Both the position numbers and the translations under genes were made by a program. 64,000 bases of DNA, taken from assembly GCF_004368405.1 (NCBI RefSeq), contig NZ_SBJH01000006.1:1-64000 (forward strand). The letters run 5' to 3'. Positions 41,737 to 51,356 of this stretch are shown in pieces. The DNA is from Olivibacter sp. XZL3 (GTDB lineage: Bacteria > Bacteroidota > Bacteroidia > Sphingobacteriales > Sphingobacteriaceae). The notes below the pieces were generated by a model, which was not told where the DNA came from, searched no databases, and was given only the letters and a program-made list of their open reading frames with translations. Position 1 is the stretch's first letter. Every line of letters begins with the position of its first letter.

Positions 41737-42711
41737 TCACTCCAACAGCAGCTCTTTTATTTTCTTTTCATCTTGAGCTAGCTGAGCGGTCATTTCTTCA
41801 ATGCTGTCGAATTTATGATCATGACGAACAAAATGCAAAAAGTGAATTTGCAGCGTTTTGCCGTATAGCTGTTCGTCGAGGTCGAAAAAATTAATCTCAA
41901 TACTCCGATTCACACCGTTAACGGTAGGCCGTGTTCCTATATAGCCCATGCCTTTTAACATAGGGCCTTTTTTTACGGGGATATATACGCCCGTTGCCAT
42001 TTCGTTATGTTCTATAACGGTAGCTTGTACGGCATATATGCCGTAAGCCGGTATTAATTTATAGCTTTCGGGCACTTCGATATTTGCCGTGGGATAGCCA
42101 ATGGCTCGACCTAATTGCTGGCCTTTTACTACTTTTCCGGTAATGTGGAACGGATAGCCGAGGTATTTATTGGCAATAGCAATTTCTCCGATAATAAGTG
42201 CCTCGCGTATTTTTGTTGATGAAACGGCAACATCATTAATGTCCTGCTCAGGAATCTCCTGTACCGTATAATGGTATTGCTCTGCAAATTTCAATAAATC
42301 AACCAACGATCCCTTTCGATCTTTGCCAAAATGGTGGTCGTATCCTATGATGATTCGTTTAGTCCCTATTTTGCTCACTAAAATCTCGCGGATATACTCC
42401 TCCGCCGATTGATTCGAGAAGTCGCGCGTAAAGGGCGTAATAATGAGGTGGTCTATTCCGCTTTCGGCAAGGCGATCAGCTTTTTCCTCGATGGTGTTAA
42501 TGAGGCGTAAACTGTCGTCATCTGGATGCAAAATCATCCTTGGATGCGGAAAAAAAGTCAAAAGCACCGTTTCACCATTTATTTTTTGAGCGTATTCGCG
42601 AAGGCTGCTTATTATTTTTTGATGTCCTATATGAACGCCATCAAAGGTTCCAATCGTTACCACAGCATTATCAAGCGGTATAAAATCTTCAATGTTTCTG
42701 TATATTTTCAT
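41737..42711 (-). CDS. ribF: Bifunctional riboflavin kinase/FAD synthetase
   Basis: The 324-residue protein has the FAD synthetase (nucleotidyltransferase) domain first: VVTIGTFDGVHIGHQKIISSL with the GxFDGxHxGH motif, then IIIGYDHHFGKDRKG and VSSTKIREALIIGEI. The riboflavin kinase domain follows (about residues 190-320: ITGKVVKGQQLGRAIGYPTANIEV with PTAN, YAVQATV, RPTVNG). It makes FMN and FAD. It sits in a long minus-strand row with truB, uppP, the DUF3098 gene and ftsX, a Bacteroidota arrangement that may be one operon. Confidence 0.95.
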   Translation of the reverse strand: MKIYRNIEDFIPLDNAVVTIGTFDGVHIGHQKIISSLREYAQKINGETVLLTFFPHPRMILHPDDDSLRLINTIEEKADRLAESGIDHLIITPFTRDFSNQSAEEYIREILVSKIGTKRIIIGYDHHFGKDRKGSLVDLLKFAEQYHYTVQEIPEQDINDVAVSSTKIREALIIGEIAIANKYLGYPFHITGKVVKGQQLGRAIGYPTANIEVPESYKLIPAYGIYAVQATVIEHNEMATGVYIPVKKGPMLKGMGYIGTRPTVNGVNRSIEINFFDLDEQLYGKTLQIHFLHFVRHDHKFDSIEEMTAQLAQDEKKIKELLLE

Positions 42712-42715
42712 CTAA

Positions 42716-42814
42716 CTATTTCTTTTTATTTGCCGATGCGCGCTCGAATAAATAATAATTGTTCTGTGCGTCAATATTAAACTGTATACCACTTATATTC
42801 GGAATGGACTTCAT
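42716..42814 (-). CDS. Possible 32-residue ORF or gene remnant before ribF
   Basis: A short frame, MKSIPNISGIQFNIDAQNNY followed by YLFERASANKKK, ends four bases before the ribF start. In the same frame DITYNSE precedes the ATG before a stop. The composition looks protein-like, so it may be the tail of a lost gene. A possible promoter element (TATCTTGG on the minus strand, near 42870) lies upstream. I do not recognise it. Confidence 0.25.
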   Translation of the reverse strand: MKSIPNISGIQFNIDAQNNYYLFERASANKKK

Positions 42815-42914
42815 TTCGCTATTGTATGTGATGTCTTAGGCTAAAAAATCGATGTGTCGCGCTTTCCTCCAAGATACACATTTATTATAAATTGGCGATG
42901 GCTTTGTTCGAGAA

Positions 42915-43664
42915 TTATGAATGTTCTTTCTCTTTATGCAGTAATAATCCCTTTTCTTTCAATAAGCGTATATGATTGGCCAGTGCCAGCACATCCCAAG
43001 CATTTTTTACATGAAAAGAACCGCTACGCGTTCTTCTTAAGCTACGGAGATAGGCGCCTGCTCCGACTGCTTTTCCAAAGTCATGGGCAAGCGAGCGGAT
43101 ATAGGTTCCTTTGCTGCAGACGACCCTGAAATCGACCTCCGGAAGGGCAATACGGGTTAGTTCCAGCTCAAAAATGGTTACTTTACGCGTTTTTAGTTCA
43201 ACCGATTCCCCTCGCCGGGCTTTTTCATACAACCGTTCGCCTTGCACCTTCACCGCCGAATGCGCAGGGGGGTATTGATCGAGCGCGCCAATAAATTGTT
43301 TGCACGCATTATGCAGATCTTGCTCCGTAATGTGCGCGATATCAAAGAAATAATCGGGCTCCGTTTCCAAGTCATAAGACGGCGTGCTCGCGCCGAGCAT
43401 AAAGGTTCCGGTATATTCTTTTTCCTGCGCCTGAAGCTCATCGATTGTTTTCGTGCGTTTACCCGTACAGACAATTAATAAGCCTGTTGCTAAGGGATCT
43501 AAGGTGCCTGCATGGCCTACCTTAAGCTTCAACGGCTTTAAGGAGTTACGGATTTTACTCACAACGTCAAAGCTTGTCCATTCATAGGGCTTGTCAATTA
43601 AAAGTACTTCGCCCTGGGCAAAGTCGAACTCGGGAAAAACGTATTTTTCTTTTTCGTCGTCCAT
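42915..43664 (-). CDS. truB: tRNA pseudouridine(55) synthase
   Basis: From the ATG at 43664 ([10 protein letters not shown]) the protein has 249 residues. It shows the TruB motifs VLLIDKPYEWTSFDVVSKIR, KVGHAGTLDPLATGLLIVCTGKRTK (catalytic Asp in GTLDPLA), YTGTFMLGASTPSYDLE and VVCSKGTYIRSLAHDFG. It makes pseudouridine 55 in the T-arm of tRNAs. A longer frame extends upstream into uppP, but the chosen ATG overlaps the uppP stop by one base, a common coupled arrangement. Confidence 0.95.
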   Translation of the reverse strand: MDDEKEKYVFPEFDFAQGEVLLIDKPYEWTSFDVVSKIRNSLKPLKLKVGHAGTLDPLATGLLIVCTGKRTKTIDELQAQEKEYTGTFMLGASTPSYDLETEPDYFFDIAHITEQDLHNACKQFIGALDQYPPAHSAVKVQGERLYEKARRGESVELKTRKVTIFELELTRIALPEVDFRVVCSKGTYIRSLAHDFGKAVGAGAYLRSLRRTRSGSFHVKNAWDVLALANHIRLLKEKGLLLHKEKEHS

Positions 43665-44458
43665 TAAAGCACTGATAAACTGTGACCGCTTAAAAGCATC
43701 ACAATAATAATCCCACCGACTACAATCCTGTACCACCCAAAGGCTTTAAAGCCGTATTTTGTCACATAACCAATGAAGCTTTTGATGGCAATAACCGCTA
43801 CAACAAAGCCGACTACATTACCCATTATCAGCGCGTTATATTCGTCTGCTGTGAATTGATTACCCTCTTTATAAAAATCCAGCAATTTTTTAGCCGTAGC
43901 ACCAAACATGGTCGGTACAGCCAAAAAGAAAGAAAATTCAGCGGCGGCTTTGCGCGAGAGCTTTTGCGTCATCCCACCAACAATGGTGGCGCCCGAGCGG
44001 GAGGTGCCGGGAATCATCGCAAGGCATTGGAAAAGGCCTATCTTAAAGGCTGTAAAATAAGAGACGTCATCTGAATCATCAGTGACGGGGGCGTTAAACC
44101 ACCGATCCACAAATAATAAAATTATCCCCCCTAAAACTAAGGTTATAGCTACTACCATGGGGCTTTCAAGCATGTTGTCTATCACATCGCTAAACAACAG
44201 ACCAAAAAAGGCCGCCGGTATAAATGCAACCAATAGCTTCAAGTAGAAAGACCACGATCGAAAGAAGCGTTTGAAATACAGAACCACAACCGATAAGATG
44301 GTTCCTAGTTGAATGGCTACTGTAAACAATTTTACGAAGGCCGATGGCTCGATGCCCATTAAAGCGGTAGCGATGATTAAGTGGCCTGTGGATGAAACGG
44401 GCAAAAATTCAGTAAGCCCTTCTACAATGGCTAAAACAATCGTTTCTATTAAGGTCAT
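43664..44458 (-). CDS. uppP: Undecaprenyl-diphosphate phosphatase
   Basis: The 264-residue membrane protein has the BacA/UppP motifs: [21 protein letters not shown] near the N-terminus and [19 protein letters not shown] in the middle, with about seven to eight membrane segments. It recycles undecaprenyl diphosphate to the monophosphate carrier of cell-wall synthesis. It lies 7 bases downstream of the DUF3098 gene and is coupled to truB. Confidence 0.96.
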   Translation of the reverse strand: MTLIETIVLAIVEGLTEFLPVSSTGHLIIATALMGIEPSAFVKLFTVAIQLGTILSVVVLYFKRFFRSWSFYLKLLVAFIPAAFFGLLFSDVIDNMLESPMVVAITLVLGGIILLFVDRWFNAPVTDDSDDVSYFTAFKIGLFQCLAMIPGTSRSGATIVGGMTQKLSRKAAAEFSFFLAVPTMFGATAKKLLDFYKEGNQFTADEYNALIMGNVVGFVVAVIAIKSFIGYVTKYGFKAFGWYRIVVGGIIIVMLLSGHSLSVL

Positions 44459-44465
44459 CTATGGA

Positions 44466-44699
44466 TTATTTTGTTGGGTTTTTTAAAATCGCCACAATAC
44501 CCAGCGCAAAGCCTGCCACCACCACAATAGGAGCTAAGGTGATTTTCGTAAAACTGTAGATATCTGTTTTTCCTGCCATCAATACAAAGCCAATGATAAC
44601 GATAGCGATGCTTAATAACATTAATTGATAGTTTAGTTTCCCGAAAACAAAATTTGATTTCTGTTCATTTTGAGCTACTTTCTTTTTTTCTTGAGGCAT
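44466..44699 (-). CDS. DUF3098 family small membrane protein
   Basis: The 77-residue protein has a charged head (MPQEKKKVAQNEQKSNFVFGKLNYQ, residues 1-25) and two hydrophobic segments (LMLLSIAIVIIGFVLMAG and LAPIVVVAGFALGIVAIL). This is the DUF3098 pattern, found next to ftsX and uppP in Bacteroidota. Its function is unknown; the context suggests the cell envelope or division. Confidence 0.85.
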   Translation of the reverse strand: MPQEKKKVAQNEQKSNFVFGKLNYQLMLLSIAIVIIGFVLMAGKTDIYSFTKITLAPIVVVAGFALGIVAILKNPTK

Positions 44700-44730
44700 A
44701 ATGCGAAGATTAAATTAAAATGAAAGCGTA

Positions 44731-45609
44731 TTACCGATAAAGATCGTTCATTCGCAAGCGCAGGTATTTGCTGACCGCAAAGTAAGTACTGGCGCTGGAA
44801 ATGATGATACCTAAACAGATAACACCGATAAAGATCAGGGCAAATTCAAAGTAATTGCGGAGAATGACGATTTCCGGAATTTGCTCTTGTGCGAAATATA
44901 GGGTGAGCAATAATAAAATAATCGCAATCAGGGCTCCCAATAAGCCGTGGAGTATACCATAGCCTAAAAATGGACGGCGAATGAAGCCTTTGGTAGCACC
45001 TACCATCTGCATACTTTTTATCAAAAAACGTTGTGAATAGATGGCCAAGCGAATGGTATTGTTTATCAGTGCTACAGCGATAATCAATAGGATGGCGGCA
45101 AAAGCCAATATAATTAAGCCGATAACGCGAATATTCTTGTTCACCATATCAATTAACGAATCTTGATAGACTACCTCTTTCACCATGCTGTTGCCTGAAA
45201 CCTGCTTCGTGAAGGTTTCTACTCCCGCCTTATTGGCGTAGTCAGCCTTTAAATAGACATCAATGGAAGAAAGAAGCGGGTTATAGCCCAAAAATTTCAC
45301 AAAATCCTCGCCTAAATCGTTCTGAAGATTTCTGGCAGCAAGCTCTTTACTTACGTATTGTGTGCGAAGCACTGCAGGATTTCCGTCGAGTTCTTTTTGC
45401 AGACTGAGAATGTCAGCCTCAGTGACGCCATCGTTAACGATGATATTCAGTACAATGTTCTCTTTTACATAGTTGGAAAGATTTTTAGCGTGAACGAGGA
45501 TCAATCCCAGCAATCCCGTCATCAGCAATACCAACGCAATACTGATCACCGTGGATATATAGACGGATTTTGTTCTTCTTGATGATGCACTTACTTCAAA
45601 TTCTTCCAT
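44731..45609 (-). CDS. ftsX: Cell division protein FtsX
   Basis: The protein (292 residues from the second Met, MEEFEVSASSRRTKS) has one N-terminal membrane segment, a periplasmic domain (NIIVNDGVTEADILSLQKELDGNPAVLRTQYVSKELAARNLQNDLGEDFVKFLGYNPL) and three C-terminal membrane segments. This is the FtsX/FtsX-like permease layout. FtsX with FtsE controls cell-wall hydrolases at division; ftsE is not in the window, as is usual in this phylum. An ATG two codons earlier (45615) is equally possible. Confidence 0.9.
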   Translation of the reverse strand: MEEFEVSASSRRTKSVYISTVISIALVLLMTGLLGLILVHAKNLSNYVKENIVLNIIVNDGVTEADILSLQKELDGNPAVLRTQYVSKELAARNLQNDLGEDFVKFLGYNPLLSSIDVYLKADYANKAGVETFTKQVSGNSMVKEVVYQDSLIDMVNKNIRVIGLIILAFAAILLIIAVALINNTIRLAIYSQRFLIKSMQMVGATKGFIRRPFLGYGILHGLLGALIAIILLLLTLYFAQEQIPEIVILRNYFEFALIFIGVICLGIIISSASTYFAVSKYLRLRMNDLYR

Positions 45610-45679
45610 ATGCAACTAATTGAAATGCGAAATTAATAATTACATATGAGATATAGGACATGAGATGTGAGATTTTTCG

Positions 45680-45687
45680 TACTTTCG
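45680..45687 (+). promoter_or_regulatory. Putative leuS promoter -7 element
   Basis: TACTTTCG, one mismatch from TAnnTTTG, lies 24 bases before the leuS start. No clear -33 TTTG is present. The gap shows no Leu-rich leader peptide. Confidence 0.3.
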
Positions 45688-45711
45688 CAAGTCATACTGT
45701 AATGTGTTATA

Positions 45712-48498
45712 ATGGACTATCAATTTAAGACTATAGAGAAAAAGTGGCAGCGATTTTGGGCTTCCAATCAAACATTCAAAGTTAATAATACGTCGGATAA
45801 GCCAAAATATTATGTGTTGGATATGTTTCCCTATCCTTCCGGAGCAGGTCTTCATGTGGGCCATCCGCTAGGCTATATAGCTTCAGACGTTTTTTCACGG
45901 TATAAGAGGCTGCGTGGCTATAATGTGTTGCATCCAATGGGATATGATTCGTTTGGGTTGCCGGCCGAACAATATGCTATTCAAACCGGGCAACATCCGG
46001 CAATCACAACAGAGAGGAATATTAATCGCTATCGCGAGCAGCTAGATAACATTGGTTTTTCATTTGACTGGAGCCGAGAGATAAGGACCAGCGACCCGTC
46101 TTATTATAAATGGACCCAATGGATTTTTATGCAGCTCTTTAATTCGTTCTATAATACGGCGAGTGATAAGGCAGAGCCTATTGATACCTTAATTCATGTT
46201 TTTGAGAAGGAGGGAAGTGCTGGCGTCCGTGCGGTATGCGATGAAGATGTACTAACTTTTTCTGCGGATCAATGGCGACATTTTTCGGAACAGGAAAAGG
46301 CGGCCGAGTTGCTGAAGTATCGATTGGCTTATTTAAAGGAAAGTACGGTAAATTGGTGCCCTGCTTTGGGCACCGTACTAGCAAATGACGAGGTTAAAGA
46401 TGGCGTTTCCGAGCGCGGCGGCTATCCGGTCATTCAAAAGAAGATGATGCAATGGAGTATGCGGATCACCGCTTATGCTGAGCGGTTGCTTCAGGGCTTG
46501 GATACGGTGGATTGGCCAGAGCCGTTGGTTGAGATGCAACGTAACTGGATTGGAAAAAGTATCGGTGCGAGCGTAAAGTTTACTTTGGCCGGGATGGATG
46601 ACCAAAGCATTGAAGTATTCACTACACGGGTGGACACCATTTACGGGGTGAGTTTTCTTGTACTGGCGCCTGAACATGAACTGGTTCCGCACATTACAAC
46701 AGATGAACAACGTGGGCATGTCGACAACTATATCGAGCAAACAAAAAAGAAGTCGGAGCGCGACAGGATGGCTGATGCCCGGTCCGTTACCGGCGCTTTT
46801 ACGGGAAGTTATGCCGTTCATCCATTGACTGGCAAGCAGATTCCCGTCTGGATAGCTGATTATGTGTTGGCTGGCTACGGTACGGGGGCTGTTATGGGAG
46901 TTCCCTCAGGCGATCAACGTGATTACCTGTTTGCTAAACATTTCCAATTGCCGATCCTAAAGATTCTCGACACCCAAGCGATCGAAGAAGAGGCTGATAG
47001 CCGAAAGGAAGGGGTTTATATTAACTCTGAGCTTATTAATGGCTTGTCTTACCAGGAAGCTGTTCCAAAGTTAATTGCCGTACTGGAGGAGCGCGGTATC
47101 GGAAAGGCAAAAGTTAATTATCGGATGCGCGATGCCATTTTTGGGCGGCAACGTTATTGGGGGGAGCCGGTGCCCGTTTATTTTAAAGATGGCTTGCCTC
47201 ATTTAATAAAAGAAGAGGAACTGCCTTTACTGTTGCCTGAGGTAGATAAATATCTGCCAACTGAAAGCGGCGAGCCTCCATTGGGTCGTGCTGTCGATTG
47301 GAAATATCAAGGAAGCTACGAATACGAGTTGAGTACAATGCCCGGGTGGGCTGGTTCCAGCTGGTATTGGTATCGCTATATGGATGCACATAATTCGGCT
47401 CACTTCGCTTCAGAAGAAGCGATAAACTATTGGCAAGCGGTTGACCTTTATATCGGCGGATCGGAACACGCAACGGGGCACTTGCTGTATAGCCGGTTTT
47501 GGAATAAGTTTCTGAAAGATATTGGAAAAGTACAGGAGGAAGAGCCCTTTAAAAAGTTAATAAATCAAGGGATGATACAGGGACGCTCCAATTTCGTGTA
47601 TCGTTTATTAGATGAAAACGGTGTAGGTACCAACACTTTCGTTTCTTTCGGACTGAAGGATCAGTATAGAACAATCGCCTTGCACGTGGACGTCAATATT
47701 GTCAACAATGATGTTTTAAATTTGGATAAATTCAAAGCATCCCGGCCGGAATATGCGCAAGCTGAATTTATTTTAGAAGAAGGCAAATATGTTTGCGGAC
47801 ACGAGGTCGAAAAGATGTCCAAATCGAAATTCAATGTGGTTAATCCAGATGATATCATAGAGCAATACGGAGCAGATACCTTGCGGATGTATGAAATGTT
47901 CTTGGGGCCTTTGGAACAAAGTAAGCCGTGGAATACCAATGGGATTGAAGGCGTTCATAAATTTTTGCGTAAATTTTGGCGTCTGTTCCACGATGCATCG
48001 GGCAATTTTTCCGTTTCAGATGCGGCTGCAACAAAGGCGGAATTGAAATCGCTGCATAAAATAATAAGAAAAGTGGAAGACGACATAGAGCGCTTTTCAT
48101 TCAATACATCCGTTTCGAGTTTTATGATCTGTGTGAACGAACTGACAGACCTAAAGTGTAATAAACGCGCTGTTTTACAGGATCTCGTTATTGTATTATC
48201 GCCTTATGCACCGCATATTTGCGAAGAGCTGTGGTCTTTGTTAGGCAATGAAGCGGGCACTTTGTCCTATACGGCTTATCCGACGTTTAATCCGGAATAC
48301 TTGGTAGAAGACGAGTTCGAGTATCCGATTTCTTTTAACGGGAAAATGAGGTTAAAGATCAATATGTCGTTAAGTCTGGACGTAAAAGATATTGAGCAGG
48401 AAGTATTGGCCAACGAGGATGTTCAACGTTATCTGGATGGCAAAACGCCTAAAAAGGTAATCGTTGTGAAAGGAAAAATTGTGAATGTCGTTGTTTAA
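45712..48498 (+). CDS. leuS: Leucyl-tRNA synthetase
   Basis: The 928-residue protein is a full-length LeuRS. The ATP-binding HxGH motif reads LHVGHPLGY near residue 48 and the KMSKS loop reads EKMSKSKFN near residue 700. The editing domain ([20 protein letters not shown]...[21 protein letters not shown]) and the zinc/insert regions are present. The catalytic core [13 protein letters not shown]...[17 protein letters not shown] is typical of Bacteroidota LeuRS. It charges tRNA-Leu. It stands alone between ftsX (divergent) and an ABC exporter (convergent). Confidence 0.97.
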   Translation: MDYQFKTIEKKWQRFWASNQTFKVNNTSDKPKYYVLDMFPYPSGAGLHVGHPLGYIASDVFSRYKRLRGYNVLHPMGYDSFGLPAEQYAIQTGQHPAITTERNINRYREQLDNIGFSFDWSREIRTSDPSYYKWTQWIFMQLFNSFYNTASDKAEPIDTLIHVFEKEGSAGVRAVCDEDVLTFSADQWRHFSEQEKAAELLKYRLAYLKESTVNWCPALGTVLANDEVKDGVSERGGYPVIQKKMMQWSMRITAYAERLLQGLDTVDWPEPLVEMQRNWIGKSIGASVKFTLAGMDDQSIEVFTTRVDTIYGVSFLVLAPEHELVPHITTDEQRGHVDNYIEQTKKKSERDRMADARSVTGAFTGSYAVHPLTGKQIPVWIADYVLAGYGTGAVMGVPSGDQRDYLFAKHFQLPILKILDTQAIEEEADSRKEGVYINSELINGLSYQEAVPKLIAVLEERGIGKAKVNYRMRDAIFGRQRYWGEPVPVYFKDGLPHLIKEEELPLLLPEVDKYLPTESGEPPLGRAVDWKYQGSYEYELSTMPGWAGSSWYWYRYMDAHNSAHFASEEAINYWQAVDLYIGGSEHATGHLLYSRFWNKFLKDIGKVQEEEPFKKLINQGMIQGRSNFVYRLLDENGVGTNTFVSFGLKDQYRTIALHVDVNIVNNDVLNLDKFKASRPEYAQAEFILEEGKYVCGHEVEKMSKSKFNVVNPDDIIEQYGADTLRMYEMFLGPLEQSKPWNTNGIEGVHKFLRKFWRLFHDASGNFSVSDAAATKAELKSLHKIIRKVEDDIERFSFNTSVSSFMICVNELTDLKCNKRAVLQDLVIVLSPYAPHICEELWSLLGNEAGTLSYTAYPTFNPEYLVEDEFEYPISFNGKMRLKINMSLSLDVKDIEQEVLANEDVQRYLDGKTPKKVIVVKGKIVNVVV

Positions 48499-48508
48499 GA
48501 CCTTCTTT

Positions 48509-48544
48509 AAGCCCGCTGTAGATGAAAGTGCCCACAGCGGGCTT
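48509..48544. terminator. Bidirectional intrinsic terminator
   Basis: AAGCCCGCTGT (48509-48519) and ACAGCGGGCTT (48534-48544) form a perfect 11-pair stem between the convergent leuS and ABC transporter genes. A/T-rich sequence on both sides allows termination in either direction. Confidence 0.82.
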
Positions 48545-48551
48545 CTATTTA

Positions 48552-50333
48552 TTAGTTCGCTTCCAGCGTATCTTCCACCTTGCGTTCTCCAATTTGCTGG
48601 CGCCACATGGCATAATACAGGCCTTTGAAAGACAGTAAGTCCAAATGGTTGCCGGTTTCTACTATCTTTCCTTTTTCCAATACATAGATTTTATCCGCAT
48701 ACATGATTGTTGATAGCCGGTGAGCGATCATAATCGTTAAATGTTGTCTTTGCGCTGTAATTTCTCGAATAGTGTTCGTAATTGCTTCTTCTGTAATCGA
48801 ATCCAAGGCGGACGTTGCCTCGTCGAAAATAAGCAAACGAGGTTCTCTCAACAGAGCACGGGCAATAGACAAACGCTGTCTTTCGCCACCCGATAATTTT
48901 AAGCCGCCTTCGCCAATAACCGTCTCCAATCCTTTTTCCGCTCTCGCCAGAATATGCTGTCCCGATGCTTTTTTTATCACGTTCAAGATCATTTCATCCG
49001 TTGCAGCGGGATTTACAAAAAGCAGGTTTTCTCGGATGGTGCCCGAGAATAACTGAGTGTCTTGGGTTACAAATCCTATTTGATGCCTCAGCTCCTCAAA
49101 GTCTATTTCGTTATCTTTAAAGTCGTTGTAATATACGTGTCCGGCTGTTGGGTGGTAGAGGCCGACCAGCAATTTTACCAATGTTGTTTTACCAGAGCCC
49201 GAAGGGCCTACAAAAGCGATCGTTTCGCCCCGGGCAACCTCAAACGAAATCCCATCAAGCGCCGGTCGTGTGGCAGATTGATGTTGAAAATGTACATCCT
49301 CAAATCTCAATTGCCGAATGGCATCAATTTTTTCGGGTGAGCTGGGTTGGTATTCTACTTTTCTGTTTAACAGACGCTGAAGGTTATTCAACGATGCTTC
49401 CGCTTCACGATAGGACATAATGATGTTGCCTAATTCCTGCAGCGGGCCAAAAATAAAGAACGAGTAAAACTGCATCATCATCATCTGGCCAACAGTGATC
49501 TTATCACGAAAGACAAAAAACAATAATGCAAACATGATACACTGTTGTAAAAAGTTGACAAAGGTTCCCTGCACAAAACTTACGGATCGAATGCTCTTTA
49601 CTTTTTTCAACTCCAATTGGAGGATTTTCATAGTGGTATCATTGAGCCGGCTAATTTCTTGCTGGGTAAGGCCGAGGCTTTTTACCAACTCGATGTTGCG
49701 TAGCGACTCCGTTGTGGATCCCGCCAAGGCGGTGGTTTCGCTCACAATATTCTTCTGGATGAATTTGACTTTTCGACTTAAAACACTCGTTAAAATAGCA
49801 AGGACAACGGCGCCCACTAAATAAATCAAGGGTAATAAGGGGCTTAATTTAAAGGCCACGATGACGACAAAAACGATGCCCACTAAGGTTGCGAATAAAA
49901 CATTGACGAAGCTTGTGATGAACTTTTCGCAATCAGCTCTTACTTTTTGCAGTACAGAAAGTGTCTCACCGCTACGTTGATCTTCAAAATCCTGAAAAGG
50001 TAAACGGAGGGCGTGGCGAAGACCATCGGTATAGAGCCTTGCTCCAAACTTCTGTATAATTACATTGACCACATAATCCTGAAATGCCTTGGCTATCCGA
50101 GAGATCATGGCTACGCCAATAATCATTAACAGGCCGATTACAATCCCTTTAAAGAAGGCATTATCTGCGCCGGTTTCCCTAAATTGTTGGGCTTTGTTGG
50201 CATAGGGATCAATAATCAAGTTCCCGAGGATGTAAGGGTTCAGCAAAGAGAAAACCTGATTAATCGCTGCTAAAACCAAGGCCAGGAAGATAAGCCATTT
50301 ATGTCTACTTAAATACTTAAGGAGTAATCTCAT
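48552..50333 (-). CDS. ABC transporter, fused permease and ATPase (MsbA-like)
   Basis: The 593-residue protein has an N-terminal six-helix permease domain (about residues 15-310) and an ATPase domain: Walker A FVGPSGSGKTTLVKLL, signature LSGGERQRLSIARALLREPRLLIFDEATSALD and the AHRLSTI H-loop. It forms a homodimeric or heterodimeric exporter. MsbA-like lipid flipping is plausible, but drugs or peptides are equally possible from sequence. Its start lies 175 bases from the divergent PAP2 gene. Confidence 0.9.
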   Translation of the reverse strand: MRLLLKYLSRHKWLIFLALVLAAINQVFSLLNPYILGNLIIDPYANKAQQFRETGADNAFFKGIVIGLLMIIGVAMISRIAKAFQDYVVNVIIQKFGARLYTDGLRHALRLPFQDFEDQRSGETLSVLQKVRADCEKFITSFVNVLFATLVGIVFVVIVAFKLSPLLPLIYLVGAVVLAILTSVLSRKVKFIQKNIVSETTALAGSTTESLRNIELVKSLGLTQQEISRLNDTTMKILQLELKKVKSIRSVSFVQGTFVNFLQQCIMFALLFFVFRDKITVGQMMMMQFYSFFIFGPLQELGNIIMSYREAEASLNNLQRLLNRKVEYQPSSPEKIDAIRQLRFEDVHFQHQSATRPALDGISFEVARGETIAFVGPSGSGKTTLVKLLVGLYHPTAGHVYYNDFKDNEIDFEELRHQIGFVTQDTQLFSGTIRENLLFVNPAATDEMILNVIKKASGQHILARAEKGLETVIGEGGLKLSGGERQRLSIARALLREPRLLIFDEATSALDSITEEAITNTIREITAQRQHLTIMIAHRLSTIMYADKIYVLEKGKIVETGNHLDLLSFKGLYYAMWRQQIGERKVEDTLEAN

Positions 50334-50508
50334 GGTAGGATAAATATTAGGAGGTAAAGATAGATCATCTTTTATTATAAAATTGTTATGAAACCGTCAA
50401 AAGGGAATTGTATTGGCTGCATGCCTTCTGAAAATGGAAAGTTCGTTTTACTTTCTTACCGAAATTCTATATTTTGCGCGCCAATACCGTTTTTTTAAAA
50501 CAATATAC

Positions 50509-51354
50509 ATGAATTATTTTGGCAGGGCAGTATTTATACTGATTTTTAGTACCATGGAGTTTGCTGCTTATGCGATGAATGACAGCCTATCTGTCGACAG
50601 TCTTAGTGAACCGAAAATCACCTCAGACGCCATACGCTTTATTGACGGAGTAGCTCACACCGTATCCAGTCCCATTCGTTGGAAAGGAAATGACTGGCTT
50701 AAAGTAGGTGCTGTATTAGGCGGATCCGCTTTAATGATAACTTTAGACAAGCCTAACAGGACTTTTTGGCAAAACCGCGATTCGAAATTTTGGGATGGCA
50801 TTGAACGCGCTGGCTTTCACTATGGTAAGCCTTATGCCGCCTTCATCATGACGGGAGGATTTTACCTCACCGGCTTCGTTATAAAGGACGAATGGGCTCG
50901 GGAAACGGGGCTTATGTTGGGCGCAGCCTATTTGACGAGTGGGGCCATACAGACCTTTATGAAAACCGCGGTAGGAAGAGCGCGGCCGGGAACCAACGTA
51001 GGGCCCTGGGCTTTTGATCCTTTTTCTCCCGATGCGGGCTATCATTCATTTCCGTCCGGACATATTCAAATTGCTACAGTCAGTGCGTTGGTACTGGGCC
51101 ACCGCGTTAAAAGTCCGCTGTTAAAAGCCTTGTTTTACAGTACAGCCGGCGTTACGCTTGCCAGTCGGATGTACAGTGATTCACATTGGCTGTCGGACAT
51201 GGCATTCGGAGGCGCTATATCGTGGTTCTGTACCAAAGCAGTTGTTCGTCGCATGGAAGAGAACAAGTATAAGAATCCGTTCAAGAAGCAAAATCAAATT
51301 ACCTGGAATATTACACCCGCTCCACGTGGAATCGGCGTGATAGGAACGTTTTAG
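50509..51354 (+). CDS. PAP2 family phosphatase
   Basis: From the ATG at 50509 the 281-residue protein has a signal-like N-terminus (MNYFGRAVFILIFSTMEFAAYA) and the PAP2 motifs KTAVGRARPGTN (KX6RP), YHSFPSGHIQIA (PSGH) and SRMYSDSHWLSDMAFGG (SRxxxxxHxxxD). It should remove phosphate from lipids or prenyl diphosphates at the membrane or periplasm. The in-frame ATG at 50413 is rejected because a TATATTTTG promoter-like element near 50469 lies after it. It ends 2 bases from the convergent GAF gene. Confidence 0.9.
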   Translation: MNYFGRAVFILIFSTMEFAAYAMNDSLSVDSLSEPKITSDAIRFIDGVAHTVSSPIRWKGNDWLKVGAVLGGSALMITLDKPNRTFWQNRDSKFWDGIERAGFHYGKPYAAFIMTGGFYLTGFVIKDEWARETGLMLGAAYLTSGAIQTFMKTAVGRARPGTNVGPWAFDPFSPDAGYHSFPSGHIQIATVSALVLGHRVKSPLLKALFYSTAGVTLASRMYSDSHWLSDMAFGGAISWFCTKAVVRRMEENKYKNPFKKQNQITWNITPAPRGIGVIGTF

Positions 51355-51356
51355 GA

